From the NCBI GenBank assembly GCA_001780385.1, contig MFGW01000180.1, forward strand, positions 89,214-98,285: a stretch of DNA of 9,072 bases, written 5' to 3'. Source of the DNA: Candidatus Fischerbacteria bacterium RBG_13_37_8. Its GTDB lineage: Bacteria; Acidobacteriota; HRBIN11; MFGW01. The translations under genes and the position numbers were made by a program. Each line of letters opens with the position of its first letter. The first letter of the stretch is position 1. Below are positions 1 to 6,560 of the stretch, one piece after another. Under the pieces are notes generated by a model that worked only from the letters and a program-made list of their open reading frames with translations, was not told the origin of the DNA and searched no databases.

Positions 1-672
1 TGCATTTTCTGCTAATTTCCTGCCGGTTGATAACCATTGAAATTGCAATAATTCATTCCATGCTCTTACTGTGGTGGCTAAGAAATCATATACGCCTCCA
101 ATAATTGCGCTCCATACCAATACTTTTGCCTGTGCACCACCTGTTTCTCCTGCTACCAGTATGTTGGTCGTAGCCGTCGCTTCCGGAAACGGTAGCTTGC
201 CATGCTGCTCAACACAAAAAAATCGCCGCAAAGGTACAAGAAACAATATACCTATCACTCCACCAAAAAATGCAGAAAGAAATATATATGAAAATCTCGG
301 CTGTAAGTCTAAAATAAACAGCGCCGGTGTTGTAAATATGGCACCTGCTACTACTACTCCCGATGCCGCTCCTATTGATTGTATAATGACATTTTCAGAA
401 ATTGTATTGCGCCTGCTGAAAAAGCCTGATATGCCGACTGCCAGTATGGCAATTGGAATCGCCGCTTCCATTACCTGACCTACTTTTAATCCTGAATACG
501 CTGCAGCAAAGGTAAAAATGAGCGCCATTATTAATCCAGTCGCTACCGAACGCTTAGTCACTTCCTCAATTTGCCGCTCACTCGGTACATAAGGAATATA
601 CTTCTCTCCCGGCGCTAATTCCTTGTATGCATTCGCCGGTAAATTCTTTGATTGACTTTCATTTTCTTTCAT
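1..672 (-). CDS. OPT family oligopeptide transporter, N-terminal part (cut by window edge)
   Basis: I translated the minus strand from the ATG at 672-670 and found 224 uninterrupted codons running off the left edge. The protein starts with a short polar segment (MKENESQSKNLPANAYKELA), then hydrophobic helices at about residues 45-62, 68-84, 93-122 and 130-148. The segments EVTKRSVATGLIMALIFTFA, AYSGLKVGQVMEAAIP and KLPFPEATATTNIL (159-172) are hallmarks of the bacterial OPT superfamily. Members are inner-membrane proteins that import oligopeptides or metal chelates by proton symport; the exact substrate cannot be read from sequence. Full-length family members are usually well over 600 residues, so roughly a third is present. 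The start is fixed by a perfect AGGAGG six bases upstream. The gene lies downstream of the kinase in the same direction, with a 272-base gap, so it may have its own promoter. No frameshift or stop is seen in the visible part. Confidence 0.9.
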   Translation of the reverse strand, partial: MKENESQSKNLPANAYKELAPGEKYIPYVPSERQIEEVTKRSVATGLIMALIFTFAAAYSGLKVGQVMEAAIPIAILAVGISGFFSRRNTISENVIIQSIGAASGVVVAGAIFTTPALFILDLQPRFSYIFLSAFFGGVIGILFLVPLRRFFCVEQHGKLPFPEATATTNILVAGETGGAQAKVLVWSAIIGGVYDFLATTVRAWNELLQFQWLSTGRKLAENA

Positions 673-775
673 TGCTATTCCTCCTGCTTCCTTTTATCTT
701 TTCATAGATAAAATCATCTTTAAATGGAAGATAGTAAAATAATTTTCTTCCCAATATATCATTAATCGTATCCAT
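659..775 (-). CDS. Possible 38-residue upstream reading frame overlapping the OPT start
   Basis: The minus strand holds an ATG at 775-773 followed by 37 more codons and a TGA at 661-659. The peptide begins MDTINDILGRKLFYYLPFK and ends in a basic tail (SRRNSNERK). It overlaps the OPT reading frame by 14 bases in another frame, and the OPT Shine-Dalgarno lies inside it, which would suit translational coupling. Against it, no Shine-Dalgarno is visible upstream of its ATG, and a frame this short can arise by chance. I recognise no family. It could be a leader peptide, a small protein, or nothing. Confidence 0.3.
   Translation of the reverse strand: MDTINDILGRKLFYYLPFKDDFIYEKIKGSRRNSNERK
680..685 (-). 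promoter_or_regulatory. Ribosome binding site of the OPT transporter gene
   Basis: On the minus strand the sequence reads AGGAGG, then seven bases, then ATG at 672-670. It is the strongest Shine-Dalgarno site in the window and decides the OPT start. It lies inside the small upstream reading frame at 659-775. Confidence 0.85.
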
Positions 776-826
776 TGAAATATCATAATATATTACTACA
801 AACAATTACATTAATAAAGCAGCAAA

Positions 827-875
827 TTGGGAAATGGGGAATAGAAAAAAAGGGGACAGTCGGCAGGGGGCAGAA
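827..875. repeat. G-rich intergenic repeat remnant
   Basis: In the gap between OPT and kinase the plus strand reads TTGGGAAATGGGGAATAG (827-844), an A-run, GGGGACAG, then GGCAGGGGGCAG. The first part resembles the G-rich elements at 4623-4680 and 8994-9035. The remainder of the gap (673-826) is very AT-rich and probably contains the OPT promoter, but I cannot pick a convincing -35/-10 pair. Confidence 0.5.
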
Positions 876-905
876 AACAGAAAGAAATGCGAAGTTACCG
901 CAAAC

Positions 906-926
906 TTTGAACTTTGAACCTTGAAC
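906..926. repeat. 7-base tandem repeat TTTGAAC, three units
   Basis: The units are TTTGAAC (906-912), TTTGAAC (913-919) and CTTGAAC (920-926), followed by ATAAAA. The 19-base stretch TTGAACCTTGAACATAAAA at 914-932 occurs again, identical, at 7373-7391 just before nadB. Here it lies 13 bases past the kinase stop codon. Confidence 0.75.
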
Positions 927-944
927 ATAAAAAAGTGAGTAGTG

Positions 945-3900
945 TCACAGGGGGTGGGATTCCTTTGAGGATGAACGTGTTTTTTCTAAAAGAGATTCAT
1001 AACGCTTTGCCAGATTACTATTGAGTGCCAATGCTTCTTCAAATTTAATCCTGGCTTGTTCGAATAACTTGGTTTTCTCGGTATTATTTTTTTCCTGCTG
1101 GGCTAAGAGCAAATACAATCTGCCCTGCAGGGCAATCATTTTGGAACATTTTGGATATGTCAGTAATGCTTTGTCAATAATAAGCGAGATGTCCTGAATT
1201 TCTTTACTTGAAGGTTGACGTTTCATTGCTTTTATTTCGATGCTTCTCATAAGTAATTCGGCAATCTCACACTGTATTTTTAGTGATTCCGGATTCAGGG
1301 TAAGGGCTTCCTGGTAATTTTTTGACGAGCTATCAAGAAAATAGTTATATGATGTGTTTCCTGCAATAAAACTCCATTCTGCGCACAGATAGTTTAACTT
1401 TCCTTTCAATAAATAAACTTCACTGTTGCTGGCGTTTATTTTTTCTGCTTTTGAAAGTTCAATTTCAGCTTTCTTAAGCATTTCGTCAGCAGATTTTTTG
1501 CTAATAATATTCTTTTCAGCATGAAACAGATAAGCACGAGACATTATCAAATAACCATCTATGAAATCAGATTTAATTGCAATGGCTTTTTCAATATTAT
1601 CAATTGCCTTCTGAAAGCTTTCTGAAATATCCAATCCATGTGCTAATGCATATTCCATTTCTATACTATAAGCATACCCAATATTATTATAAAAGAATGA
1701 ATCATTCGGGTCTATTTCAGCGCTTTTTTGATAATATTCTATCGCACGTTTTATGCTGTCACGCGGATCATTACCATGCTCCATTTCATAGATTCCTCGG
1801 TGAAGTGAGATTTCACCCATGCTATTATAGGCATACGCTAATTGAGGATTTATTTCTATTATTTTTTGACAAAGTGAAGTAGCAGTATCGAGGCTCTTTG
1901 ATGGTTCCATGCCATGTTCAATTTCATATTTTGCCTGGTCAATATGTGCTATTCCCATATTAAAATAAGCTGGAATATACCTTGGATTAATTTCAATAGC
2001 TTTCTTATAGCAGGTAGTTCCTTCAGAAAAACTGCCGGTAGGATTTATGCCATGTCTCATTTCATATTCACCTTTATCAAGAAATACATTACCTAAATTA
2101 TTATATGCGATCGCATATTGAGGTCTTAACTTCACTGCTTTGCGATAGTTGGCAATTGCTTTTTCAAAATTTGCCTGGGGATCAATTCCATGTTCCATAG
2201 CAAAATATCCCATGATCCTGTAAGCATTTCCCATATTATTATAAATAATCGCATTATCAGGATCTATTAAAGAAGCTTTATGAGAAGATTCAATAGATTT
2301 ACCCAACACTTCCTGCGGATCCATTCCATGATCTATCCGGTATTCACCAAGCCGGTAGTATGCATGTGCTTGTTGAATATGAGCATCCACATAATCAGGA
2401 TCCGCTTTTAATGCATTATCACATGCAGAAACTGCTTTTTCAAAATGAGGAGTGACATCGCCGCCCGAATAATACAACTCAAGAGCCATCATATTGCAAC
2501 GCAATGTGCATATACCTTCATAACCGGAGGGATCACTCTGTCCTATAGCAATTACTTCTTTATATGCTTCCTCTGCATGCAAATATTCTTTCATGGCGTC
2601 TTCACTTTTGCCTTCATCACGTTTTCTATTCGCGCGCACAAGAAATATATCACCTTGAAGTTTTCTTGCTTCATATAACCAAGGAACTTTTGCAAATGCC
2701 TTTCCTGCTTTAGTCAAAGCCTGGTCATACCTTTTTTCATAATGCGCTATTAATGCTTCAACATATTCCGGAGCTTCAGTCTGAACTGAATTACCAGCTT
2801 TCAAATAAGCAAGTGCTGGATCGCGGTATGTTTTTTCAATTTCCTGGATACGCTGTTCTCTCAATTCTTTGCTCTCAATACTTTCAGCTTCTGTTAATTC
2901 TTTTTGATACAATGCTCCCAGAGCTCGTCCAAGTGAATATGCTACTTCAGGTATTTGATATCCGCTCTTCCATGCTTTCCAGAGACTATCGTGTGCTTTT
3001 TCATATTCTTGCAAAGCGAGATATCCTCGTCCAAGCGCATAATTACCAGGTCCTTCACCGACCTTTCCAAGCTGTTTGGTTATTTGAGCCGAGATATTTT
3101 CTATCTGTTTTCGCACTTTCTCTTTATCATTACGAACATCATGTAATGGCAGCATATAGGTCTGGCGCAACACACTTTCAATTTTCTCCATTTCCCAACC
3201 GTATCGTTGCGCAAGCTCCGCTCTCTCTGCTGAAGTTAATTTGCTCTGCAGCCACATGACAATCAGCACCGTGATGATAATAATAGCAGCACTTACAAGA
3301 CATACGAATGCTCTATGTTTACGCACCTTTTTCTTTAAGCGATAAGTAAAACTGGCGGGTCGTGCATGGATTGGCTCACCTTCTATGAAACGTCCGAGAT
3401 CATCTGCTAATACCTTGGCGGATTCATAACGCTGATGAGGCTCCTTTTCCATGCATTTCATTACTATTGTTTCTACATCCTCAGGTATTGAAGGAATTAT
3501 CTTCCTAATGCTAACTGGATCTTCATTGACTACTTTTATCAAAATATCGAGAGTCGCAGTTCCTTCAAAGGGAGGACGCCCGGTCAATAATTCATAATAT
3601 GCAGCTCCAAGACTGTAGACATCGGTGCGTCTGTCAAGCTGATGAATCTCGCCACGTGCCTGCTCTGGTGCCATGTAATAAGGCGTCCCTACCACAATTC
3701 CTGTCGTTGTTAAACCGGAAGCTTGCATTTCGCGCGCTAATCCAAAATCCAATACATACGGCTTCAATCCTTCCTCTTTATTCTCAACCATGATGTTTGC
3801 CGGCTTTAAATCCCTGTGAATCAAACCATTTTTATGCGCTGCATGCATCGCTTCTGCCACTTCTTTCATTATTTTAATTTTCTGCTCCAGGGTGATCTTT

Positions 3901-4376
3901 CGCGCAATAATTCCAAGTGTTTCTCCTTCTATATATTGCATTACAATATAAGGTTTGCCCTCAGCTTCGCCTACTTCATATACCTTGCAGACATGTTCAT
4001 GTTCAATACGTGCTTGTGCCTGTGCTTCCTGTAAGAATCTTTTGGCAAGCACTGGATCATCTCCCTTTAACAGCTTCAATGCGACACAACGCTTCAGTTG
4101 TGTATCATACGCTTTATAAACCTGCCCCATTCCTCCCGTACCAATCAGCTCTAATAACCTGTACCGCCCTAACATCTCCTCTTTTATTTCTTTAAAATCA
4201 TCTATATACTCCTCACACTCGCGCATCTTTTCTTCTGCTTCCCGCTTCCCCTCAAATGAAAGCGACGGTACCCCTATCGTCGGCGTCGAATGTATATTAT
4301 CATCCTCTAATCGCCGTTTCACTTTTTTTGCAGACTTTGATGAAACATCTTTCTTCTTATCATCACTATCGTTCAT
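945..4376 (-). CDS. Membrane-anchored Ser/Thr protein kinase with extracytoplasmic TPR-like repeat tail
   Basis: The 1143-residue protein starts with a charged, Lys-rich leader (1-70). A Hanks-type kinase domain follows at about 71-331: glycine loop GTGGMGQVY (79-87), VALK with catalytic Lys101, likely helix-C Glu117, HRDLKPAN (187-194; Asp189 catalytic base, Arg188 makes it an RD kinase), DFG (210-212), activation-loop Thr cluster (223-225), APE (236-238) and Asp252 of DVYSLG. All key residues are present, so it should be active. A basic stretch KKKVRKHR (348-355) precedes one transmembrane helix (about 356-376). By the positive-inside rule the kinase is cytoplasmic and the remaining 770 residues are outside the inner membrane. 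That tail is almost entirely helical TPR-like repeat, with a 46-residue period from about 637. Such proteins phosphorylate Ser/Thr on partner proteins; the ligand and targets are unknown. A weak AGAGG lies upstream of the ATG. It is transcribed divergently from aroA and followed by the OPT gene. Confidence 0.93.
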   Translation of the reverse strand: MNDSDDKKKDVSSKSAKKVKRRLEDDNIHSTPTIGVPSLSFEGKREAEEKMRECEEYIDDFKEIKEEMLGRYRLLELIGTGGMGQVYKAYDTQLKRCVALKLLKGDDPVLAKRFLQEAQAQARIEHEHVCKVYEVGEAEGKPYIVMQYIEGETLGIIARKITLEQKIKIMKEVAEAMHAAHKNGLIHRDLKPANIMVENKEEGLKPYVLDFGLAREMQASGLTTTGIVVGTPYYMAPEQARGEIHQLDRRTDVYSLGAAYYELLTGRPPFEGTATLDILIKVVNEDPVSIRKIIPSIPEDVETIVMKCMEKEPHQRYESAKVLADDLGRFIEGEPIHARPASFTYRLKKKVRKHRAFVCLVSAAIIIITVLIVMWLQSKLTSAERAELAQRYGWEMEKIESVLRQTYMLPLHDVRNDKEKVRKQIENISAQITKQLGKVGEGPGNYALGRGYLALQEYEKAHDSLWKAWKSGYQIPEVAYSLGRALGALYQKELTEAESIESKELREQRIQEIEKTYRDPALAYLKAGNSVQTEAPEYVEALIAHYEKRYDQALTKAGKAFAKVPWLYEARKLQGDIFLVRANRKRDEGKSEDAMKEYLHAEEAYKEVIAIGQSDPSGYEGICTLRCNMMALELYYSGGDVTPHFEKAVSACDNALKADPDYVDAHIQQAHAYYRLGEYRIDHGMDPQEVLGKSIESSHKASLIDPDNAIIYNNMGNAYRIMGYFAMEHGIDPQANFEKAIANYRKAVKLRPQYAIAYNNLGNVFLDKGEYEMRHGINPTGSFSEGTTCYKKAIEINPRYIPAYFNMGIAHIDQAKYEIEHGMEPSKSLDTATSLCQKIIEINPQLAYAYNSMGEISLHRGIYEMEHGNDPRDSIKRAIEYYQKSAEIDPNDSFFYNNIGYAYSIEMEYALAHGLDISESFQKAIDNIEKAIAIKSDFIDGYLIMSRAYLFHAEKNIISKKSADEMLKKAEIELSKAEKINASNSEVYLLKGKLNYLCAEWSFIAGNTSYNYFLDSSSKNYQEALTLNPESLKIQCEIAELLMRSIEIKAMKRQPSSKEIQDISLIIDKALLTYPKCSKMIALQGRLYLLLAQQEKNNTEKTKLFEQARIKFEEALALNSNLAKRYESLLEKTRSSSKESHPL
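1365..2468 (-). repeat. 46-residue (138-base) HGxDP-type TPR repeat array inside the kinase gene
   Basis: The array encodes residues 637-1004 of the kinase. An HG pair followed by an acidic or Asn residue and often Pro recurs at 683, 729, 775, 821, 867 and 913, exactly 46 residues apart each time. Degenerate units in the same phase begin at 637 (SG) and 959, and weaker ones seem to follow at 1005, 1051 and 1097. Each unit has the form HGxDPxxSFxKAI, then YxKAIxINP, then AYNNxGxxY. This is the canonical 34-residue TPR consensus with about 12 residues inserted between helix A and helix B. DNA identity between units looks low, so the array is old and maintained at protein level. Confidence 0.85.
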
Positions 4377-4465
4377 TATCTTCTATACCTCTGCTTTGCT
4401 TTTCCGCTTTGCTGAATTTATAACTGAAATCACGTTCGCAAAAACTCCATCATTTATGGCATTAA

Positions 4466-4494
4466 ATGCTAACACCACGCTTCAAAGAAGTCAA
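4466..4494 (-). promoter_or_regulatory. Predicted sigma70-type promoter of the kinase gene
   Basis: On the minus strand the sequence has TTGACT (4494-4489), a 17-base spacer, and TAGCAT (4471-4466) preceded by TGT, which makes an extended -10 (TGnTAGCAT). Five of six bases match the -35 consensus. Transcription would start near 4459, leaving a leader of about 83 bases. An 11-base inverted repeat GCATTAAATGC (4459-4469) overlaps the -10 and start point and could be an operator, though that is speculative. Confidence 0.5.
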
Positions 4495-4521
4495 TCAGGG
4501 AATAGGCGCTTCGTCGGGGAA

Positions 4522-4560
4522 TTCTTGCATTTTTGGCAAGAAAATTATTTCTTTTGCCAA
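4522..4560. repeat. Two overlapping, mutually exclusive hairpins
   Basis: TTCTTGC (4522-4528) can pair with GCAAGAA (4536-4542), and TTGGCAA (4533-4539) can pair with TTGCCAA (4554-4560). Because the two structures share 4536-4539 they cannot form together. With the promoters predicted here neither gene's transcript would include them, so a regulatory role would need a longer aroA leader from an upstream promoter. Confidence 0.45.
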
Positions 4561-4569
4561 CATACCGGC

Positions 4570-4614
4570 GAGTTTGTTGAGTTTATCGGGTTTATTGAGT
4601 TTATTGGGTTCCGA
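4570..4614. repeat. 9-base tandem repeat GRGTTTATT, five units
   Basis: Units in exact 9-base register are GAGTTTGTT (4570), GAGTTTATC (4579), GGGTTTATT (4588), GAGTTTATT (4597) and the decayed GGGTTCCGA (4606). The same repeat type returns at 7286-7372, in both orientations. The end forms a small perfect hairpin, TTCCGA/TCGGAA, at 4609-4625. Confidence 0.8.
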
Positions 4615-4622
4615 CTTGTTCG

Positions 4623-4680
4623 GAATAGGGAATGAGGAACTAGTCGCCATTCCTTAGTCCTCATTCCCCAATCCCTATTC
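4623..4680. repeat. Imperfect inverted repeat of the G-rich element family
   Basis: GGGAATGAGGA (4628-4638) pairs perfectly with TCCTCATTCCC (4658-4668). The stem extends inward by CTA/TAG (4640-4642 with 4655-4657, after a one-base bulge) and outward by GAATA/TATTC (4623-4627 with 4676-4680, across a seven-base bulge). The reverse complement of 4645-4668 matches 9004-9027 in the 14-base repeat after nadB at 21 of 24 positions by my count, so the two are copies of one element in opposite orientation. Confidence 0.75.
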
Positions 4681-4694
4681 TGCCAGCTTAATCA

Positions 4695-4724
4695 TTGAAA
4701 TAATAAGCCGATTCAGTGTACAAT
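4695..4724 (+). promoter_or_regulatory. Predicted sigma70-type promoter of aroA, placed for a leaderless start
   Basis: TTGAAA (4695-4700) and TACAAT (4719-4724) are separated by 18 bases, and each box matches five of six consensus positions. Only five bases separate the -10 box from the aroA ATG at 4730, so transcription should begin at or beside the start codon. The absence of a Shine-Dalgarno upstream of aroA fits this. Confidence 0.5.
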
Positions 4725-4729
4725 GCGCT

Positions 4730-6010
4730 ATGAATTATTTTGTAAAACCCGGAAAAAAAATATATGGCGAGATTGAATGTGCAGGCGATAAATCTATCAG
4801 TCATCGATTAGCGCTTCTTGGAGCACTTGCTTCAGGTGATACTATTATCCGGAATTATTGCACGGGGCAGGATTTTCAATCTACCCTTCATTGCCTGGCG
4901 CAATTGGGTGTTCAACATGAATCCAGCAATAATTCAATTATTGTTCATGGCGTTGGTCTTCATGGATTATCAGCGACAAACAGCGTACTCGATGCAGGAA
5001 ATTCCGGCACTACTATAAGGTTGCTTACGGGCATACTTGCCGCACAAAAATTCGCCTCCACAATTACCGGTGATGATTCCCTGATACAACGCCCCATGAA
5101 AAGAATAATCGAACCGCTCTCTCTCATGGGAGCACAAATAGAAGCAAGAAAAAATAATTTTCCCCCTCTCTCTATCCGCGGCACAGAATTAAAACCGGTT
5201 TCATATATCCTGCCAGTAGGTAGCGCCCAGGTAAAATCAGCAATCCTGCTTGCAGCTCTTTATGCGAAAGGTGTTACGAAAATTTATGATCCTTTTAACT
5301 CACGAAATCACACCGAAAACCTACTTCCCCTTTTTAATGCCGAACTGCACACCGAAAATGGTTGGATTTCACTTCAAAATCCTGCAACCATGAAAGGAAT
5401 TAATTATATGGTACCAGGAGATTTTTCTTCCGCTGCATTCTTTATCAGCGCAGCACTGCTCCTTAATAATTCTTCCCTCCTCATCCGTAATGTCGGTCTT
5501 AATCCCACAAGAACCGGCTTGCTTAAAGTTTTGCATTCCATGGGAGCTGTCATTCCTTTGATAAAAGAATACGATATCGGTAATGAAATGACAGGAGACT
5601 TTTCCGTATCTTCATCAGAACTTGCTTCTATAACTGTCGATAATACTATCGTACCAAGCATTATTGATGAGCTTCCGCTACTGGCTGTATTGGCAACTAA
5701 AGCACATGGCCTTACTATTGTTAAGGATGCTAAAGAATTGCGCTATAAAGAAACTGACCGCATTAAAACAATAACTGATAACCTCACCGCAATCGGCATC
5801 CAAATTAATGAATTGAAAGATGGCTTTACCCTTAAAGGACCTCAAACTATCATTGGCGGCACAGTAGATTCGTATGGTGATCATAGAATTGCCATGGCAA
5901 TGGCTATTGCCGGTATTGCATCTCAGGAAGGCATCATGATTAAAAATACTGAATGCATTAATATATCCAATCCACAATTTTTTACTATCCTCAATGACAT
6001 CCTTCAGTAA
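4730..6010 (+). CDS. aroA: 3-phosphoshikimate 1-carboxyvinyltransferase (EPSP synthase)
   Basis: This cytoplasmic enzyme transfers the enolpyruvyl group of phosphoenolpyruvate to shikimate-3-phosphate, the sixth step of chorismate synthesis. The 426 residues match the family's usual length. Visible motifs are GDKSISHR (19-26, substrate-binding Lys21), LDAGNSGTTIRLLTG (87-101), GDDSLIQRPM (114-123), SIIDELP with catalytic Asp313 (310-316), KETDRI (340-345) and GDHRIAMA (383-390). The GNSGTTIRLL form, with Leu98 where Escherichia coli has Pro101, resembles the Bacillus-like class rather than the enterobacterial one. Gly93, equivalent to E. coli Gly96, is conserved, so I see no sign of natural glyphosate tolerance at that position. 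The ATG at 4730 is the only sensible start, since KPGKKIYGEI begins the fold, but no Shine-Dalgarno precedes it. The stop lies eight bases from the aroK start, suggesting co-transcription. Confidence 0.97.
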   Translation: MNYFVKPGKKIYGEIECAGDKSISHRLALLGALASGDTIIRNYCTGQDFQSTLHCLAQLGVQHESSNNSIIVHGVGLHGLSATNSVLDAGNSGTTIRLLTGILAAQKFASTITGDDSLIQRPMKRIIEPLSLMGAQIEARKNNFPPLSIRGTELKPVSYILPVGSAQVKSAILLAALYAKGVTKIYDPFNSRNHTENLLPLFNAELHTENGWISLQNPATMKGINYMVPGDFSSAAFFISAALLLNNSSLLIRNVGLNPTRTGLLKVLHSMGAVIPLIKEYDIGNEMTGDFSVSSSELASITVDNTIVPSIIDELPLLAVLATKAHGLTIVKDAKELRYKETDRIKTITDNLTAIGIQINELKDGFTLKGPQTIIGGTVDSYGDHRIAMAMAIAGIASQEGIMIKNTECINISNPQFFTILNDILQ

Positions 6011-6017
6011 TTACGCT

Positions 6018-6560
6018 ATGGAAAAAAAGCTCATCTTTTTAATTGGATTCATGGGTTCAGGAAAAAGTACTATTGGACCTGTTCTAGCGAATGCTATCGG
6101 ATGGCATTTTATTGACCTTGACTTAACTATTGAACAACATGTTCAACTCCCCATTCATGAAATATTTGCACTGAAAGGTGAATCCTTTTTCAGAGCTATT
6201 GAGAAAGAAATGCTTTCACACGTCTCCACAATGGACAATGCTGTGGTGGCAACTGGCGGTGGTATGAGTTGCGATCAAGAAAACCGTAATTTAATGCATG
6301 CATCCGGTATTCAAATATGGCTTCAGTGGCATCCAGATAATCTTCTGAAAAATGCAAAAAATGCAGGTCACCTTCGTCCTCTCCTGAAAGATGATGATTC
6401 TTTCCTGGAACTTTACTATTCAAGAAAACAATACTATGAAACTGCTGATATTATAATATCCTGCGATAATCTCACCATACAAGATATAGTCAACACTATA
6501 TTGCAAAGCGTAACTAAATATAATATTATAGACAACGATGAAGTACTTGATATTGTCTGA
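6018..6560 (+). CDS. aroK: Shikimate kinase
   Basis: The enzyme phosphorylates shikimate with ATP in the cytoplasm, giving the substrate of AroA encoded just upstream. From the ATG at 6018 the protein has 180 residues, close to the family norm. It shows Walker A GFMGSGKST (10-18), FIDLD with shikimate-binding Asp33/Asp35 (31-35), GESFFRAIE with Arg59 (54-62), the Walker B-like VVATGGG (76-82), the lid motif LRPLL, and SRKQYYETAD near the C-terminus. A second in-frame ATG at 5994 would add eight residues and overlap aroA by 17 bases. I prefer 6018 because family members begin a few residues before the P-loop strand, but neither start has a clear Shine-Dalgarno. The last 23 bases overlap the phosphoesterase gene. 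The tail beyond the final helix (about TKYNIIDNDEVLDIV) is not conserved and may simply accommodate that overlap. Confidence 0.95.
   Translation: MEKKLIFLIGFMGSGKSTIGPVLANAIGWHFIDLDLTIEQHVQLPIHEIFALKGESFFRAIEKEMLSHVSTMDNAVVATGGGMSCDQENRNLMHASGIQIWLQWHPDNLLKNAKNAGHLRPLLKDDDSFLELYYSRKQYYETADIIISCDNLTIQDIVNTILQSVTKYNIIDNDEVLDIV

Larger units (their letters stand above)
4377..4729. other. 353-base divergent intergenic region between kinase and aroA
   Basis: This gap must hold both start regions. From left to right I see a leftward promoter for the kinase (4466-4494), two overlapping hairpins (4522-4560), a 9-base tandem repeat (4570-4614) ending in a small hairpin (4609-4625), a long imperfect hairpin (4623-4680) and a rightward promoter for aroA (4695-4724). 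The open frames that cross it have repeat-derived, low-complexity translations and are not genes. Confidence 0.7.

Noticed and set aside
71..478. 135-codon plus-strand open frame
   Set aside because: It lies opposite the OPT gene, whose minus-strand translation matches a known membrane family; the plus-strand translation has no domain character.
2753..3259. 168-codon plus-strand open frame, and several shorter ones between 1577 and 4195
   Set aside because: All lie antisense to the kinase gene, whose reading frame is continuous with clear kinase and TPR motifs. Their translations are rich in Phe, His, Tyr and Cys as expected of antisense shadows.
4396..4657. Two overlapping plus-strand open frames of 79 and 63 codons before aroA
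   Set aside because: Much of their translation is low-complexity (FVEFIGFIEFIGF) and comes from the 9-base repeat, whose length is a multiple of three. No ribosome binding site or family similarity is seen.
5994..6017. Longer aroK start at 5994
   Set aside because: It would add MTSFSNYA in front of the normal shikimate kinase N-terminus and overlap aroA without a Shine-Dalgarno. The start at 6018 fits the family better, though the longer form is not excluded.
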